Source: Luteococcus sp043424415
Lineage (GTDB): Bacteria; Actinomycetota; Actinomycetes; Propionibacteriales; Propionibacteriaceae
Direction: 5' to 3'
DNA: 64,000 bases
Assembly (NCBI RefSeq): GCF_043424415.1
Contig: NZ_JBHWOO010000055.1
Location: 1 to 64,000 of the forward strand
Position 1 is the stretch's first letter; every line of letters starts with the position of its first letter. The notes below the pieces were generated by a model. It did no database searches, was not told where the DNA came from, and saw nothing but the letters and a program-made list of their open reading frames with translations. Shown here piece after piece: positions 6,857-15,123 of the stretch. Position numbers and translations under genes: made by a program.

Positions 6857-8292
6857 GGCTATTCGTAGTTGAGCGTGGTCCCTTGGCTGGTCAAGCGGTG
6901 TTGCCGCGCCCGGTGGGCGCTGTGTAGCAGGATACGGGTTTGGTAGTGGGTGTTGTTCCGGTAGCCGCGCCCGGTCCGCTTGATGTGCTTGATGGCGGTA
7001 TTCGCTGCTTCGGTGCGGGCGTTCGTCACGCCGGTGGCGATGGTCACTTCGATGGCGGGCCACCAGGCGGTGATGGTCGCTCCGAACCGGTCGGTCTCGT
7101 CGGTGTCGGCTGCGACCACCCAGGCGTCGAAGCGGGTCTTCGCGGCGCGGGCTTCCTCGATGGTGTGGCTGGCCAGGATCAGCCTGAGGGCTTCCTTGAC
7201 GCCCCAGGCGGCGCCCAGTTCGCCGGTCGGGTCGTCGGCGGCGAGCACCTGTTCCAGGCGTGCCCGTCCGCGTGGGCTGAGCGTGTCGTAGCCACGTAGC
7301 AGCAGCATCCGGTGCGCCCAGGCCGGGTCGACCTTCCGGCCACGCCGCTGGTGCACCTCGTGGGCGAGGCGTTGCCGTACCCGGGTCACGCACTGGTTTC
7401 CCAGCTGGACCAGGTGGAAAGGGTCGACCGCGATCTTCGCGTTCGGCAGGCAGCCGGTGATGGCCTTCTTGAACGCGGCCGAGGGGTCGATCGCCACCAC
7501 TGTGACGCGGTCCCGCCAGACCTGGCTACGGGCGGTCAACCAGCCTTCGACAGCGGCGCTGTCACGGCCATCGACGACGCCGAGGACCTGACCGCAGCGG
7601 GTGTTCACGCTCGTGGTCATCCATGGCTCGACCCGGGACCAGCCGCCAGTGTCGGGGTCCCGGTACCAGCGCACCTTCCGGTAGCGATGCTCATCGACCC
7701 CGAGCTGGGTGACGTGCAGAGCATCGGTATCGGGCAGCGTGTCGATCGCGCTGTTCACCGTCTTCTGAGCAGTCCACCAGGCGACCCCGAAGCTGGCGGC
7801 CACAGCGGCGACGGGCCGGCCGTGATCGATCACGGCCTCCAACAGGCCCCGCCGTAGCCGACTCGTGCACCGAGCCCGCACCGGCAACTCTGCTGTGGCT
7901 TGGGTGCACGTCCGCCGCGAGCACGCCCCCTCCGCACACACCAGCCGCGGCTTCACGACGATGACCTCGATGCTGCCAGCGTGCGGGATGTCCTTCACGC
8001 GTTGCCGACACCAGGCATGGACCCGGGCCGACATCACCCCGCAGTCAGGGCAGCCATCGGCCACAGTGTCGGCATGCACGATCACGCGCCGACCGCCCGA
8101 GGGCAGGTCGACCGCGTCGATCACGTGGTAGTCGGGCAGGTTGAAGATCACGCTCGCAGCGTCACGCCGCGAGCACGTAGGCTCGATCACAGCTCGTGGT
8201 CCTTGTCCGGGAGGATGCTTCGCAACACCCATCCCAGCGCAAGGCCACGAGCCCTTGCATCAACGACCCACCACGCTCAACTACGAGTAGCC
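6857..8292 (-). mobile_element. ISL3-family insertion sequence
   Basis: Terminal inverted repeats of 23 bp with one mismatch bound the element: GGCTATTCGTAGTTGAGCG at the left, and its complement with C for T in the fifth base at the right (8270-8292). The single transposase gene fills the element, and its stop codon lies inside the left repeat. The flanking eight bases (CCCAAAAT and GAAAAAGC) do not form a clear duplication. The element separates the plasmid-like block from the biosynthetic cluster. Confidence 0.9.
6859..8232 (-). CDS. ISL3-family transposase
   Basis: Up to 457 residues. An N-terminal zinc-finger pair (CPDC, then CAEGACSRRTC) is followed by a helix-turn-helix region and the DDE core: LGVDEHRYRK, VVAIDPSAAF and DPFHLVQLGN, ending with NARTEAANTAIKHIKRTGRGYRN. 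This is the standard ISL3 architecture and length, with no frameshift, so the element may be active. Translation may really begin at a GTG near 8154 (VIFNLPDYHV), where similarity to other ISL3 proteins normally starts; the upstream 26 codons are doubtful. Confidence 0.9.
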   Translation of the reverse strand: MGVAKHPPGQGPRAVIEPTCSRRDAASVIFNLPDYHVIDAVDLPSGGRRVIVHADTVADGCPDCGVMSARVHAWCRQRVKDIPHAGSIEVIVVKPRLVCAEGACSRRTCTQATAELPVRARCTSRLRRGLLEAVIDHGRPVAAVAASFGVAWWTAQKTVNSAIDTLPDTDALHVTQLGVDEHRYRKVRWYRDPDTGGWSRVEPWMTTSVNTRCGQVLGVVDGRDSAAVEGWLTARSQVWRDRVTVVAIDPSAAFKKAITGCLPNAKIAVDPFHLVQLGNQCVTRVRQRLAHEVHQRRGRKVDPAWAHRMLLLRGYDTLSPRGRARLEQVLAADDPTGELGAAWGVKEALRLILASHTIEEARAAKTRFDAWVVAADTDETDRFGATITAWWPAIEVTIATGVTNARTEAANTAIKHIKRTGRGYRNNTHYQTRILLHSAHRARQHRLTSQGTTLNYE

Positions 8293-8440
8293 GAAAAAGC
8301 GGCACTTGATCAATCCTGGTTGATCTTCCCGCTGATAGTCTCGCTGTGTTCGTCGTCGTCGGTGCGGGATCACGTGCCTCGGGCGAGACCCGCAGCCTCC
8401 ACACCGTCGTCTGTACCGCCAGAGCGTCATAGGAGATCTC
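8293..8440 (+). promoter_or_regulatory. Promoter region of the rightward biosynthetic operon
   Basis: There are 148 bases between the ISL3 end and the first gene. A direct repeat of TTGATC (8308 and 8320 area) and a GATAGT sequence about ten bases later could form a promoter. AGGAG just before the ATG at 8441 is the ribosome-binding site. The upstream boundary is the IS end, so any longer native control region has been lost or replaced. Confidence 0.35.
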
Positions 8441-8683
8441 ATGACCATCATGACCGAGCAGGCCCGAAATCTCATTCTCGAGCACTGCCGAGAGAACGAC
8501 CTGCCCATGACGGAGGTTGACCTGGACCGGCCCCTGGTCGACTTGGACCTCGACTCCTTGGACCGGCTGGAGATAATTCAAATGCTCGAGCGAGAGTTTC
8601 AGGTCAAGGCCGACAAGCAGGAGGTCATGGCCCTAGAGACTTTGAATGGGTTCGTCTCCTACTTCGCGGCTCTGACCCGCTAG
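8441..8683 (+). CDS. Discrete acyl carrier protein
   Basis: An 80-residue carrier protein with the phosphopantetheine attachment site DLDSLDRLEI, Ser39. It starts the rightward operon and is followed three bases later by a KASIII gene, so it probably carries the acyl or malonyl thioester that the KASIII uses. The helix after the Ser is that of a type II fatty acid or polyketide ACP rather than a peptidyl carrier. Confidence 0.9.
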   Translation: MTIMTEQARNLILEHCRENDLPMTEVDLDRPLVDLDLDSLDRLEIIQMLEREFQVKADKQEVMALETLNGFVSYFAALTR

Positions 8684-8686
8684 ACC

Positions 8687-9658
8687 ATGCCTGCCGGAAT
8701 CGTCGCGATTGCAGCGGATCTCACCGGGGCCCCAGTCAGCAGCGCCGACTTTGGCGCCATCGATCTCACCCGCGAGTGGATCGAGAGACGGTCCGGGATC
8801 TCGTCTCGCCACTGGTGGCCAGAAGACGTCGAACTGCATGTTCCGGCAGGCAGGGTGTGCAATCAGGTAATGGCGGGCGCCAGCCCTGGTCGCTGCACTC
8901 TCATCGTCGTCAGTACTAGCAGTTCCCAGCGGGTACCCCCGCTGGCTGCTCTCGTCGCCTCGGCAGCCGGGCTGCCCACCGACACCTTGGTCTTCGATAT
9001 GAATAGCGCGTGCTCAGGTTTCGTTGCCGCACTCGTGACCGCGGCTTCCCTGGTGGACGCAGGCCAGTCCGACTCATGCATCGTCTGCACGGTCGAGGCG
9101 ATGTCGCGGGTCACCAATCGCGCCGACCGGAAGTCAGCTTTCCTGTTCGGCGATGGCGCAGCAGCAGTGCTCATCGAGTCCCGCGAACACTTCTCGCCTG
9201 TCATCTCGCGCAGCGGCACCGATGGCTCATGCGCTGACCTGATGAGAGATCGTGGCAGCGGGATCGAACTCGACGGCATGGAGGTCTTCGATCACGCCGT
9301 CACTCGCATGCAGGAGCTCGCCCAAGCGGCCGCTCAGGACACTCCGCGGCCCACAGCGATCATCCCGCATCAGGCGAATGGTCGCATTCTCACGGCTACT
9401 CAACGGGGCGCTGGGGTCAACATCCCTTTCATCGACCGGATCGCGATGATGGGAAACACGTCCTCGGCGTCCATTCCGCTCGCCATGTACCTAGCGCTCT
9501 GCGATGGGGAGATTCCCCCGCAGGGCAGACTCGCCGCGTTGTCTTACGGCGCCGGTGAGACGTGGGGATCGGCGAGTACAAACTACGAGGTCCACCTCGC
9601 GGAGGCCGCGACGGTGGATCAGAGTGGTGCTGCGGCCGACAGGGCAGTGCCGCGATGA
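8687..9658 (+). CDS. 3-oxoacyl-ACP synthase III (KASIII/FabH-like)
   Basis: A 323-residue thiolase-fold ketosynthase with the KASIII triad intact: Cys109 in NSACSGF, His228 in PHQAN and Asn257 in GNTSS. The enzymes condense an acyl-CoA primer with malonyl-ACP. The N-terminal half of the usual substrate tunnel is recognisable but shorter than FabH in places. It lies between the ACP and an MDR gene, and its stop overlaps the next start (ATGA). In this setting it most likely extends a primer made by the 2-oxoacid dehydrogenase genes downstream, giving a starter or extender precursor rather than housekeeping fatty acids. That role is inferred. Confidence 0.9.
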   Translation: MPAGIVAIAADLTGAPVSSADFGAIDLTREWIERRSGISSRHWWPEDVELHVPAGRVCNQVMAGASPGRCTLIVVSTSSSQRVPPLAALVASAAGLPTDTLVFDMNSACSGFVAALVTAASLVDAGQSDSCIVCTVEAMSRVTNRADRKSAFLFGDGAAAVLIESREHFSPVISRSGTDGSCADLMRDRGSGIELDGMEVFDHAVTRMQELAQAAAQDTPRPTAIIPHQANGRILTATQRGAGVNIPFIDRIAMMGNTSSASIPLAMYLALCDGEIPPQGRLAALSYGAGETWGSASTNYEVHLAEAATVDQSGAAADRAVPR

Positions 9659-10821
9659 CCCCCACTGACGCCTGGGTCCTGAGGTCAGGTTTCCTCACTG
9701 GCCCTCTGGCTCATCCCGCCGATGCTCTAGTGAGAACCCAGTACGAGCTTCCGCCGCTCAGGAGCGGCGAGGTCGTGGCCACGCCGCTCCTGGGGGCGTG
9801 GGAAGCGAATATCGACCACGCGGTCACGCGATCACCGATCGATGTCTGTTCCACCCGTGAGGAGGACGAGATCGTGCTGGGAAATCTGGGAGTGGTGCGC
9901 GTCGACGAACTTGGCCCGGGCTGTGAACGCAGCAACCTGGCTCCCGGGGATGTCTGCATGCTGATGCCATTCGGGGTCACCGACCGGCATGGTTTCGCAG
10001 AACTGGTGCACGCCTACGACTGTCCGGGAACGCTGGGTCTCCTGGCCCGAGAAACACACCTCCCCGCCGAACTGCTGCTGCCCATCCCGCCCGGAACACG
10101 GCACACCCTGGAGCAGTGGGCCACCTACGGCAGGTTGTTCACCGCCCTGGACCTGTGGCGGAGGGCCCAGACCATCTTGCAGCTGCAGGCCCCAGACCAC
10201 GACCCGTCCCAGGAACTGATCTTTGCGTGGGGCGGCGGCGTTGCCCTGATCTTCCTGCAGATCGCCCAGCAGCACGGCTATCGCACAGCCATGACTGCCA
10301 GCTCCGACGTACGGCTTGAGCTGATCACATCACTGGGGATAACCCCGGTAGACCGTCGTGCCTTCCCCCATCTGAACGTGCCCCGTCGCACCTCGTCTCA
10401 ACCGGGCGCGCACGCGCGCCACCAGGAGTCCCGCCGCGCCTTCCTCGCTGCTGTCGCCGAACTGAGCGATGGCAGCGGCGCGGCGATCGTCCTGGACAAT
10501 ATTGGAGAGGCGCTCTATCCCGTGACCCTCGGGGCTCTGGCCCGCGAAGGTGTGCTGGCCACGTGCGGGTGGAAAGCGGGGATGCGAGTGTCCCACCTGC
10601 GTGGGAGTGAGTGCATCCAACGCCATGTGCACCTGCACACGCATGTGTGGCACCGGCATTCCTCCGCAGCGATGCGAGACTGGTTTGAGGCTGGCAACTT
10701 GGTGCCCCCTAGCCATGCCATCTCCGTCGTCAATTTCGACGAAATCGGCAGAATGGCCCGGACATCCGTGGAGCAGGGGCTTCCCGACTACTTCACCCTC
10801 TATCGCAACGAGCTAGCGTGA
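9655..10821 (+). CDS. MDR-superfamily zinc-binding-dehydrogenase-like / CCR-like reductase
   Basis: A 388-residue protein starting at ATG 9655 inside the KASIII stop. An N-terminal GroES-like part (DEIVLGNLGVVRVDELG, LAPGDVCMLMPFG) is followed by a nucleotide-binding part in which the usual glycine-rich loop reads WGGGVALIFLQIA. It ends with an unusual His-rich stretch (HVHLHTHVWHRH). It belongs to the medium-chain dehydrogenase/reductase superfamily. Within it, it resembles the crotonyl-CoA reductase/carboxylase side only loosely. A role in reducing or reductively carboxylating an enoyl thioester made by the KASIII is plausible but unproved. Confidence 0.7.
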   Translation: MTPTDAWVLRSGFLTGPLAHPADALVRTQYELPPLRSGEVVATPLLGAWEANIDHAVTRSPIDVCSTREEDEIVLGNLGVVRVDELGPGCERSNLAPGDVCMLMPFGVTDRHGFAELVHAYDCPGTLGLLARETHLPAELLLPIPPGTRHTLEQWATYGRLFTALDLWRRAQTILQLQAPDHDPSQELIFAWGGGVALIFLQIAQQHGYRTAMTASSDVRLELITSLGITPVDRRAFPHLNVPRRTSSQPGAHARHQESRRAFLAAVAELSDGSGAAIVLDNIGEALYPVTLGALAREGVLATCGWKAGMRVSHLRGSECIQRHVHLHTHVWHRHSSAAMRDWFEAGNLVPPSHAISVVNFDEIGRMARTSVEQGLPDYFTLYRNELA

Positions 10822-11516
10822 GCGGGGCGCTGCTCGCGGCCGTCCTGCCTGCCTCGGTCGCCTCGTCAGAGATCCGGGGCACGTTCGTCGGCGAAACGGC
10901 ACTCTTCCCCAGTGAGGCCCGTCTGGTCCATCGCGCAGTCTCCCGCCGGCGGCGCGAGTTCGCGGCCGTACGTGCCTGTGCCCGCACCTGTTTGGCTCGG
11001 CTCGGGGAGCCCGCTGTCCCAGTCCTCCACGACAGCCACGGCGCTCCTGTCTGGCCAGCCGGCGTCGTCGGCAGCATGACTCACTGCGTGGGCTTCGCTG
11101 GGGCTGCTCTCGCTTCTACCAGTACGACGCGATGCCTCGGTATCGATGCTGAACCCAACGAACCGCTCGCCAGTGGCCTGCTGGAGATGATCGCCTCAGC
11201 TCCAGAGATCCAGCAGCTGCCACCGCTTACCCAAGTGTGCGCGGACAAGCTCCTTTTCAGCGCGAAAGAGGCTGCATACAAGGCCCTCTACTTCTTGTCC
11301 CCCGCCCCCATCGACTTTCTCGCTCTCCAGGTCACGGTCCGACCCGACGGCGTCCTGGACGCCCGTCACATAGAGGGATCGTCGATGACGGCACCGCGAT
11401 TGATGCAGCTGAGTGGTCGGTGGTACGCCGACGATGCCCTGATCGTGACGGCCTTCCATGCTGCGGCTCCTCGCTATGGGTCACCCGGTTCCAGGAAGGG
11501 AAAGACGTGTCTGTGA
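10818..11516 (+). CDS. 4'-phosphopantetheinyl transferase (Sfp/EntD type)
   Basis: A 232-residue protein starting at GTG 10818 and overlapping the previous stop by four bases. It contains GSMTHC, CLGIDAEPNEPL with the metal-binding Asp and Glu, and FSAKEAAYKALY, the defining motif of Sfp-type transferases. It attaches the phosphopantetheine arm of CoA to the carrier domains of the NRPS and PKS proteins. Its presence makes the cluster self-sufficient for carrier activation, useful for a mobile cluster. Confidence 0.93.
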   Translation: MSGALLAAVLPASVASSEIRGTFVGETALFPSEARLVHRAVSRRRREFAAVRACARTCLARLGEPAVPVLHDSHGAPVWPAGVVGSMTHCVGFAGAALASTSTTRCLGIDAEPNEPLASGLLEMIASAPEIQQLPPLTQVCADKLLFSAKEAAYKALYFLSPAPIDFLALQVTVRPDGVLDARHIEGSSMTAPRLMQLSGRWYADDALIVTAFHAAAPRYGSPGSRKGKTCL

Positions 11517-12415
11517 TGATGTCCACACCTGTTGAGAGACTCACCGATGGGGATCGTCAGGCGCTCCTGCGCTCGATGCTGCTCAGCCGCGCACTCGACG
11601 ACGAGGCAATAGCCCTGGCAGCGATGTCGAGGCTGGATCTGTGGCTGTCGTGCCGCGGGCAAGAGCCGATCCAGGTAGCTGCTGCACTCGCATTCGAAAA
11701 GGCCACGATCGTTCCCAGCTTTCGTGAGCACGCTCTCGCGTTCACCCGCGGGATCTGTCCAACGGACGTGTGCGGCGTGTGGGCCGGGCGGAACTTCAGC
11801 GGCTGGGACGCGGTCAAGCACCGCTTCTTTCCCTACACACTGGTCCTGGCTGCGCAGTGTCACCACGGCGTCGGATACGCACTGGGCCGACGGCTCCTCG
11901 GCGATCCGACGACCGTGGTGATCTGTCTGGGCGATGGTGCCACGAGCGAGGGGGAGGCTTCCGAGGCGCTGAACCTTGCCGCGGTTGAGCATGCGCCCGT
12001 GATCTTCCTGGTGATGAACAACGGGTGGGCTCTGTCCAAACCCACACACGAGCAGATGGCAGCCTCTATGGAGGACCGCGCGCGAGGCTTCGGAATCGCG
12101 TCCGCAAGCGTCGACGGTCTGGACCCCGAAGCAAGTCTGCTAGCTGCGCGCCGCGCATTCGCCCACGTTCAGTCGGGCCGAGGACCCTACTTGTTAGAAG
12201 CCCACGTCGTCCGCGTCCACGGGCACGCCTCCAGCGACGACCAGCACCGATACCGCAGCATCGAGCAGATAGCGGCGGCGGCAGACAAAGATCCCGTCCC
12301 GGCTTACCGGGACCGGCTCCTGGGCGAGTGTGTGGTCGACGCCGCCTGGCTCGACGAGGTGGCCGGGGAAGCGGCGCTGCTGCGTGCCCAGATGGTTGAG
12401 GAGTTCTCGCGATGA
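11516..12415 (+). CDS. 2-oxoacid dehydrogenase E1 component, alpha subunit
   Basis: A 299-residue protein beginning at ATG 11516, one base overlapping the previous stop, behind AGGAAGGG. The thiamine-diphosphate motif GDGATSEGEASEALN ... VMNN is complete, as are the RGQEPIQVA and HGHASSDD regions. It resembles the alpha subunits of pyruvate, branched-chain or acetoin dehydrogenases. With the next gene it would decarboxylate a 2-oxoacid and pass the acyl group to a lipoyl arm. The protein is shorter than housekeeping E1-alpha (about 330-400), lacking N-terminal residues. Confidence 0.9.
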   Translation: MMSTPVERLTDGDRQALLRSMLLSRALDDEAIALAAMSRLDLWLSCRGQEPIQVAAALAFEKATIVPSFREHALAFTRGICPTDVCGVWAGRNFSGWDAVKHRFFPYTLVLAAQCHHGVGYALGRRLLGDPTTVVICLGDGATSEGEASEALNLAAVEHAPVIFLVMNNGWALSKPTHEQMAASMEDRARGFGIASASVDGLDPEASLLAARRAFAHVQSGRGPYLLEAHVVRVHGHASSDDQHRYRSIEQIAAAADKDPVPAYRDRLLGECVVDAAWLDEVAGEAALLRAQMVEEFSR

Positions 12416-13401
12416 CAGCGATCACACCCACCAATGGGGCGACGCTCGCGTCCGGAATCAACGCCGCCCTGGCATCGCTGATGGATGCGGATCCGCAGGT
12501 GGTCCTGCTCGGACAGGACATCGGCGAGCTGGGAGGGGTGTTTCGTGTCACCTCTGGGTTGACGCAGCGCTTCGGGGCCGCCCGGGTGCGCAACTCCATC
12601 TTGTCGGAGGCCGCCATTGTGGGACAGGCCATCGGCATGTCCCTGGCCGGGATGCGACCTATCTGTGAGATCCAGTTCGACGGATTCACCTATCCGGCGG
12701 CGAGCCAAATCATCACACAGGCCACTCGGATGGCGCAGCGGTGGGAGGGTCGAGCCGACGCCAATGTCGTCATCCGCATTCCGAGCGGCGCGGGGACCAG
12801 GGCCGTCGAACATCATTCCGAGTGCAATGAGGCGCTTTTCGCGCGAGTCGCCGGCCTGGCTGTGGCTTGCCCCTCGACCGGCCAGGACTATGAGGAGGTT
12901 CTGCGCCACGCGGTAGCCACGGGTGGCCCCACCGTCATCTACGAGCCAATCCGGCTTTACCACAGGACGCGCGTGGAGGCGCGCGAGGATAACCCCCGCT
13001 CCTCGGCCACTGCTGCCCGCGTCGTCCGGACGGGCTCTGACCTCACCGTTGCCTGCTACGGAGCCATCACCAATGACGTGTTGCGTGCCGCCTGCGAGGT
13101 TGCTGACAGGGTTTCTGTCGAAGTGGTGGACCTGCGGTGGCTCTCGCCACTGGACATGGCGACGGTTGCGGAATCGATCCGCAAGACCGGAGCGCTGCTC
13201 GTGGTCCATGAGAGCAGCATGGAATACGGCATCGGTGCCGAGGTCGCGGCCAGTGCCGCCGAGATGTGCTTCCCCGACCTTCGCGGGGCACCGCATCGGC
13301 TGGCCCCGCCCTCCGTCGCATACCCACCAGCGGACAAGGCCGACGACTACCTGCTGTCGGTTCGAAGCATCATTGACGCAATTGAGGAGATGACACGATG
13401 A
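12412..13401 (+). CDS. 2-oxoacid dehydrogenase E1 component, beta subunit
   Basis: A 329-residue protein coupled to the alpha gene by a four-base overlap. It shows VLLGQDIGELGGVFRVTSGL, NSILSEAAIVGQAIGMSLAG and DLRWLSPLD, the standard E1-beta landmarks, at normal length. The alpha-beta pair lacks a linked E2 acyltransferase core and E3; only a lone lipoyl domain follows. The acyl group might be handed to CoA or a carrier protein by host E2/E3 or by the KASIII. Confidence 0.92.
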   Translation: MTAITPTNGATLASGINAALASLMDADPQVVLLGQDIGELGGVFRVTSGLTQRFGAARVRNSILSEAAIVGQAIGMSLAGMRPICEIQFDGFTYPAASQIITQATRMAQRWEGRADANVVIRIPSGAGTRAVEHHSECNEALFARVAGLAVACPSTGQDYEEVLRHAVATGGPTVIYEPIRLYHRTRVEAREDNPRSSATAARVVRTGSDLTVACYGAITNDVLRAACEVADRVSVEVVDLRWLSPLDMATVAESIRKTGALLVVHESSMEYGIGAEVAASAAEMCFPDLRGAPHRLAPPSVAYPPADKADDYLLSVRSIIDAIEEMTR

Positions 13402-13649
13402 GCAACGCTGTCGACGTCCTGATTCCACACTTTGGGCAAGGCCTGGACGAGGCCCTGCTGACCGCCGTCTTCGTTGACGCGGGCGCACATGTGGAGCGAG
13501 GAGATGCACTCGCCGAGGCGGAGACCGCAAAGTCCACGGTGGAGATCGTGGCGGAGCAGGCGGGCGTGGTGACCGAGTTTCTCCTTCAGAAGGGGGCCAT
13601 CGTCGAGGCTGGCGAGGTGCTCTGCCACCTCCGGCCTGACGCGGCCTGA
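13398..13649 (+). CDS. Stand-alone lipoyl (biotinyl/lipoyl) domain protein
   Basis: An 83-residue protein that is one lipoyl domain and nothing more. The modified lysine is Lys45 in EAETAKSTVEI, and the usual ETDKA is changed to ETAKS. It overlaps the E1-beta gene by four bases. In a normal complex this domain is fused to the E2 acyltransferase, which is absent here, so the domain either serves as a diffusible acyl shuttle or borrows a host E2 core. Confidence 0.88.
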   Translation: MSNAVDVLIPHFGQGLDEALLTAVFVDAGAHVERGDALAEAETAKSTVEIVAEQAGVVTEFLLQKGAIVEAGEVLCHLRPDAA

Positions 13650-13671
13650 CGGCGGCGGGGCCTGACGAGGG

Positions 13672-13711
13672 CTAGATGGTGTGAAAATTCCCCGTCACCC
13701 GAACCATCTAG
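13672..13711. terminator. Bidirectional terminator between the two operons
   Basis: CTAGATGGT at 13672-13680 and ACCATCTAG at 13703-13711 form a perfect 9-bp stem around a 22-base loop. It sits between convergent genes, and the stop codon of the leftward KS gene lies inside it. Confidence 0.65.
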
Positions 13712-15123
13712 GGCCGGTAGTCCGCCAGCTTCCAGGGACCTACGACATTTGCGTCGATGGCTTCCAGCCCAGCGCCCTCGCGAAGGACAATTGCTGCGTT
13801 CGTTCCGACGGCGCCGAAACTGGTGACCAGTGCTGTCAGCCCTTTGACTGAGGGCAGATGCTCAACCCTGGCGGGGAACCTCACTCCGCAGCGGTCCACA
13901 TCGATCATGTCGTTGGGATGGGTAAATCCCGCCAAGGGTGCCACCTCGCGATGACGCATGCTGAGCAGCGCCTTGACCACCCCTACCAATCCGGCGGCAC
14001 TTTCAGCATGGCCAAGATTGGACTTTGCCGAGCCGAGCCACACGGGCTGGTCACGGTCGGCCAGGGCCATCGTGTAAGTCTCGACCTCCACCGCGTCGCC
14101 GATCTGGGTGCCTGTCCCATGTCCTTCGATCAGAGACAGTTCTTTCGATGAGACGGCAGCGTCGGCGAGGGCTGCGCGGATCAGGTTCGCTTCGACAAGG
14201 ATGTTGGGAGCTCCCAGTCCAGTGGCACGGCCGTTGTTGTTCACGGCTGCCCCCAGGATCGTGCCCATCACACCTTCTGTCGACTCCCCCTCCCGTCGCA
14301 GAACCAGGGCGACGCATGCATCGCCCCGCACGAATCCGTCTGCGCTGGCCGAGTAGGAGGCCGTGTTCCCCTGTTCTGACAGAGTGCCAGCGATCCGGTG
14401 CTCAATGTGAGCCCTGGGTGACAGCACGATGTTAACCGCGGCCACCACCGCCACGTCGATCTCATGGCGTGTCAGGGCCAACCTCGCCGTATGGAGGGCC
14501 ACGAGCGACGAGGCGCAGGCCGCATCCACGCAGTAGGCCGGTCCGCTGATCCCGAGCGAGTATGCGAGTCGTGCCATGGCGATGGAGCTGCCGTTGCCGC
14601 TGGCCCAGGCGAAGTCGATGTCTCCAGGGCACCACTGTTGGTAGTCGTCCTCAAGACCCGCCACGAAGAGGCCAGCTGCTTCACTGTTCTGCCCGTCCTG
14701 AGGCAACCCGGCACGAGCCATCGCCTCCCGGCAGACCATGAGGAGCTGCCGATGGCGTGGGTCCATCCCGACCGCCTGCTCCGGCGTGCACTCGAAGGCG
14801 GTCGGGTCGAAGGCGAACACGTCGTGCAGATAGGCGCCCCGATCGGGAAGTTCGTTCCACACGCTGGCGAAGGGCCCCATCCGCTCCTCGGGAAGTGGCC
14901 CGAACGCATCCCGGCCCGCTGCGAAGAACTCCCACAGAGCTCTCCCCGAGGTCAGCGGAAGACCGCTGTCGTCGTGGCCAGGCAGGCGCCACGAGAGGCC
15001 GACGATGTCAGCAGTAGCTGGCGCCTCGAGCACACGGATCCGCTCCTTGAGCGCCTGGATCACCTTCAGCGTCCGCTGCATGGCGACCGCTGCCGGATCA
15101 GCCGCGGTTTCCGCCCCGCTCAT
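13708..15123 (-). CDS. Stand-alone modular-type ketosynthase
   Basis: A 471-residue protein consisting of one KS domain of modular PKS type with nothing after it. A short helical N-terminus (residues 1-35) looks like a docking segment. The active-site Cys is in DAACASSL, with His in EGHGTGTQIGD and in SAKSNLGHAESAAG, so it appears catalytically complete. It has no AT, KR or ACP. It overlaps the upstream HR-PKS stop by four bases and ends the operon. It could accept the chain from the HR-PKS ACP for a final condensation, transfer or cyclisation, or supply a missing elongation step in trans. Confidence 0.88.
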   Translation of the reverse strand: MSGAETAADPAAVAMQRTLKVIQALKERIRVLEAPATADIVGLSWRLPGHDDSGLPLTSGRALWEFFAAGRDAFGPLPEERMGPFASVWNELPDRGAYLHDVFAFDPTAFECTPEQAVGMDPRHRQLLMVCREAMARAGLPQDGQNSEAAGLFVAGLEDDYQQWCPGDIDFAWASGNGSSIAMARLAYSLGISGPAYCVDAACASSLVALHTARLALTRHEIDVAVVAAVNIVLSPRAHIEHRIAGTLSEQGNTASYSASADGFVRGDACVALVLRREGESTEGVMGTILGAAVNNNGRATGLGAPNILVEANLIRAALADAAVSSKELSLIEGHGTGTQIGDAVEVETYTMALADRDQPVWLGSAKSNLGHAESAAGLVGVVKALLSMRHREVAPLAGFTHPNDMIDVDRCGVRFPARVEHLPSVKGLTALVTSFGAVGTNAAIVLREGAGLEAIDANVVGPWKLADYRP

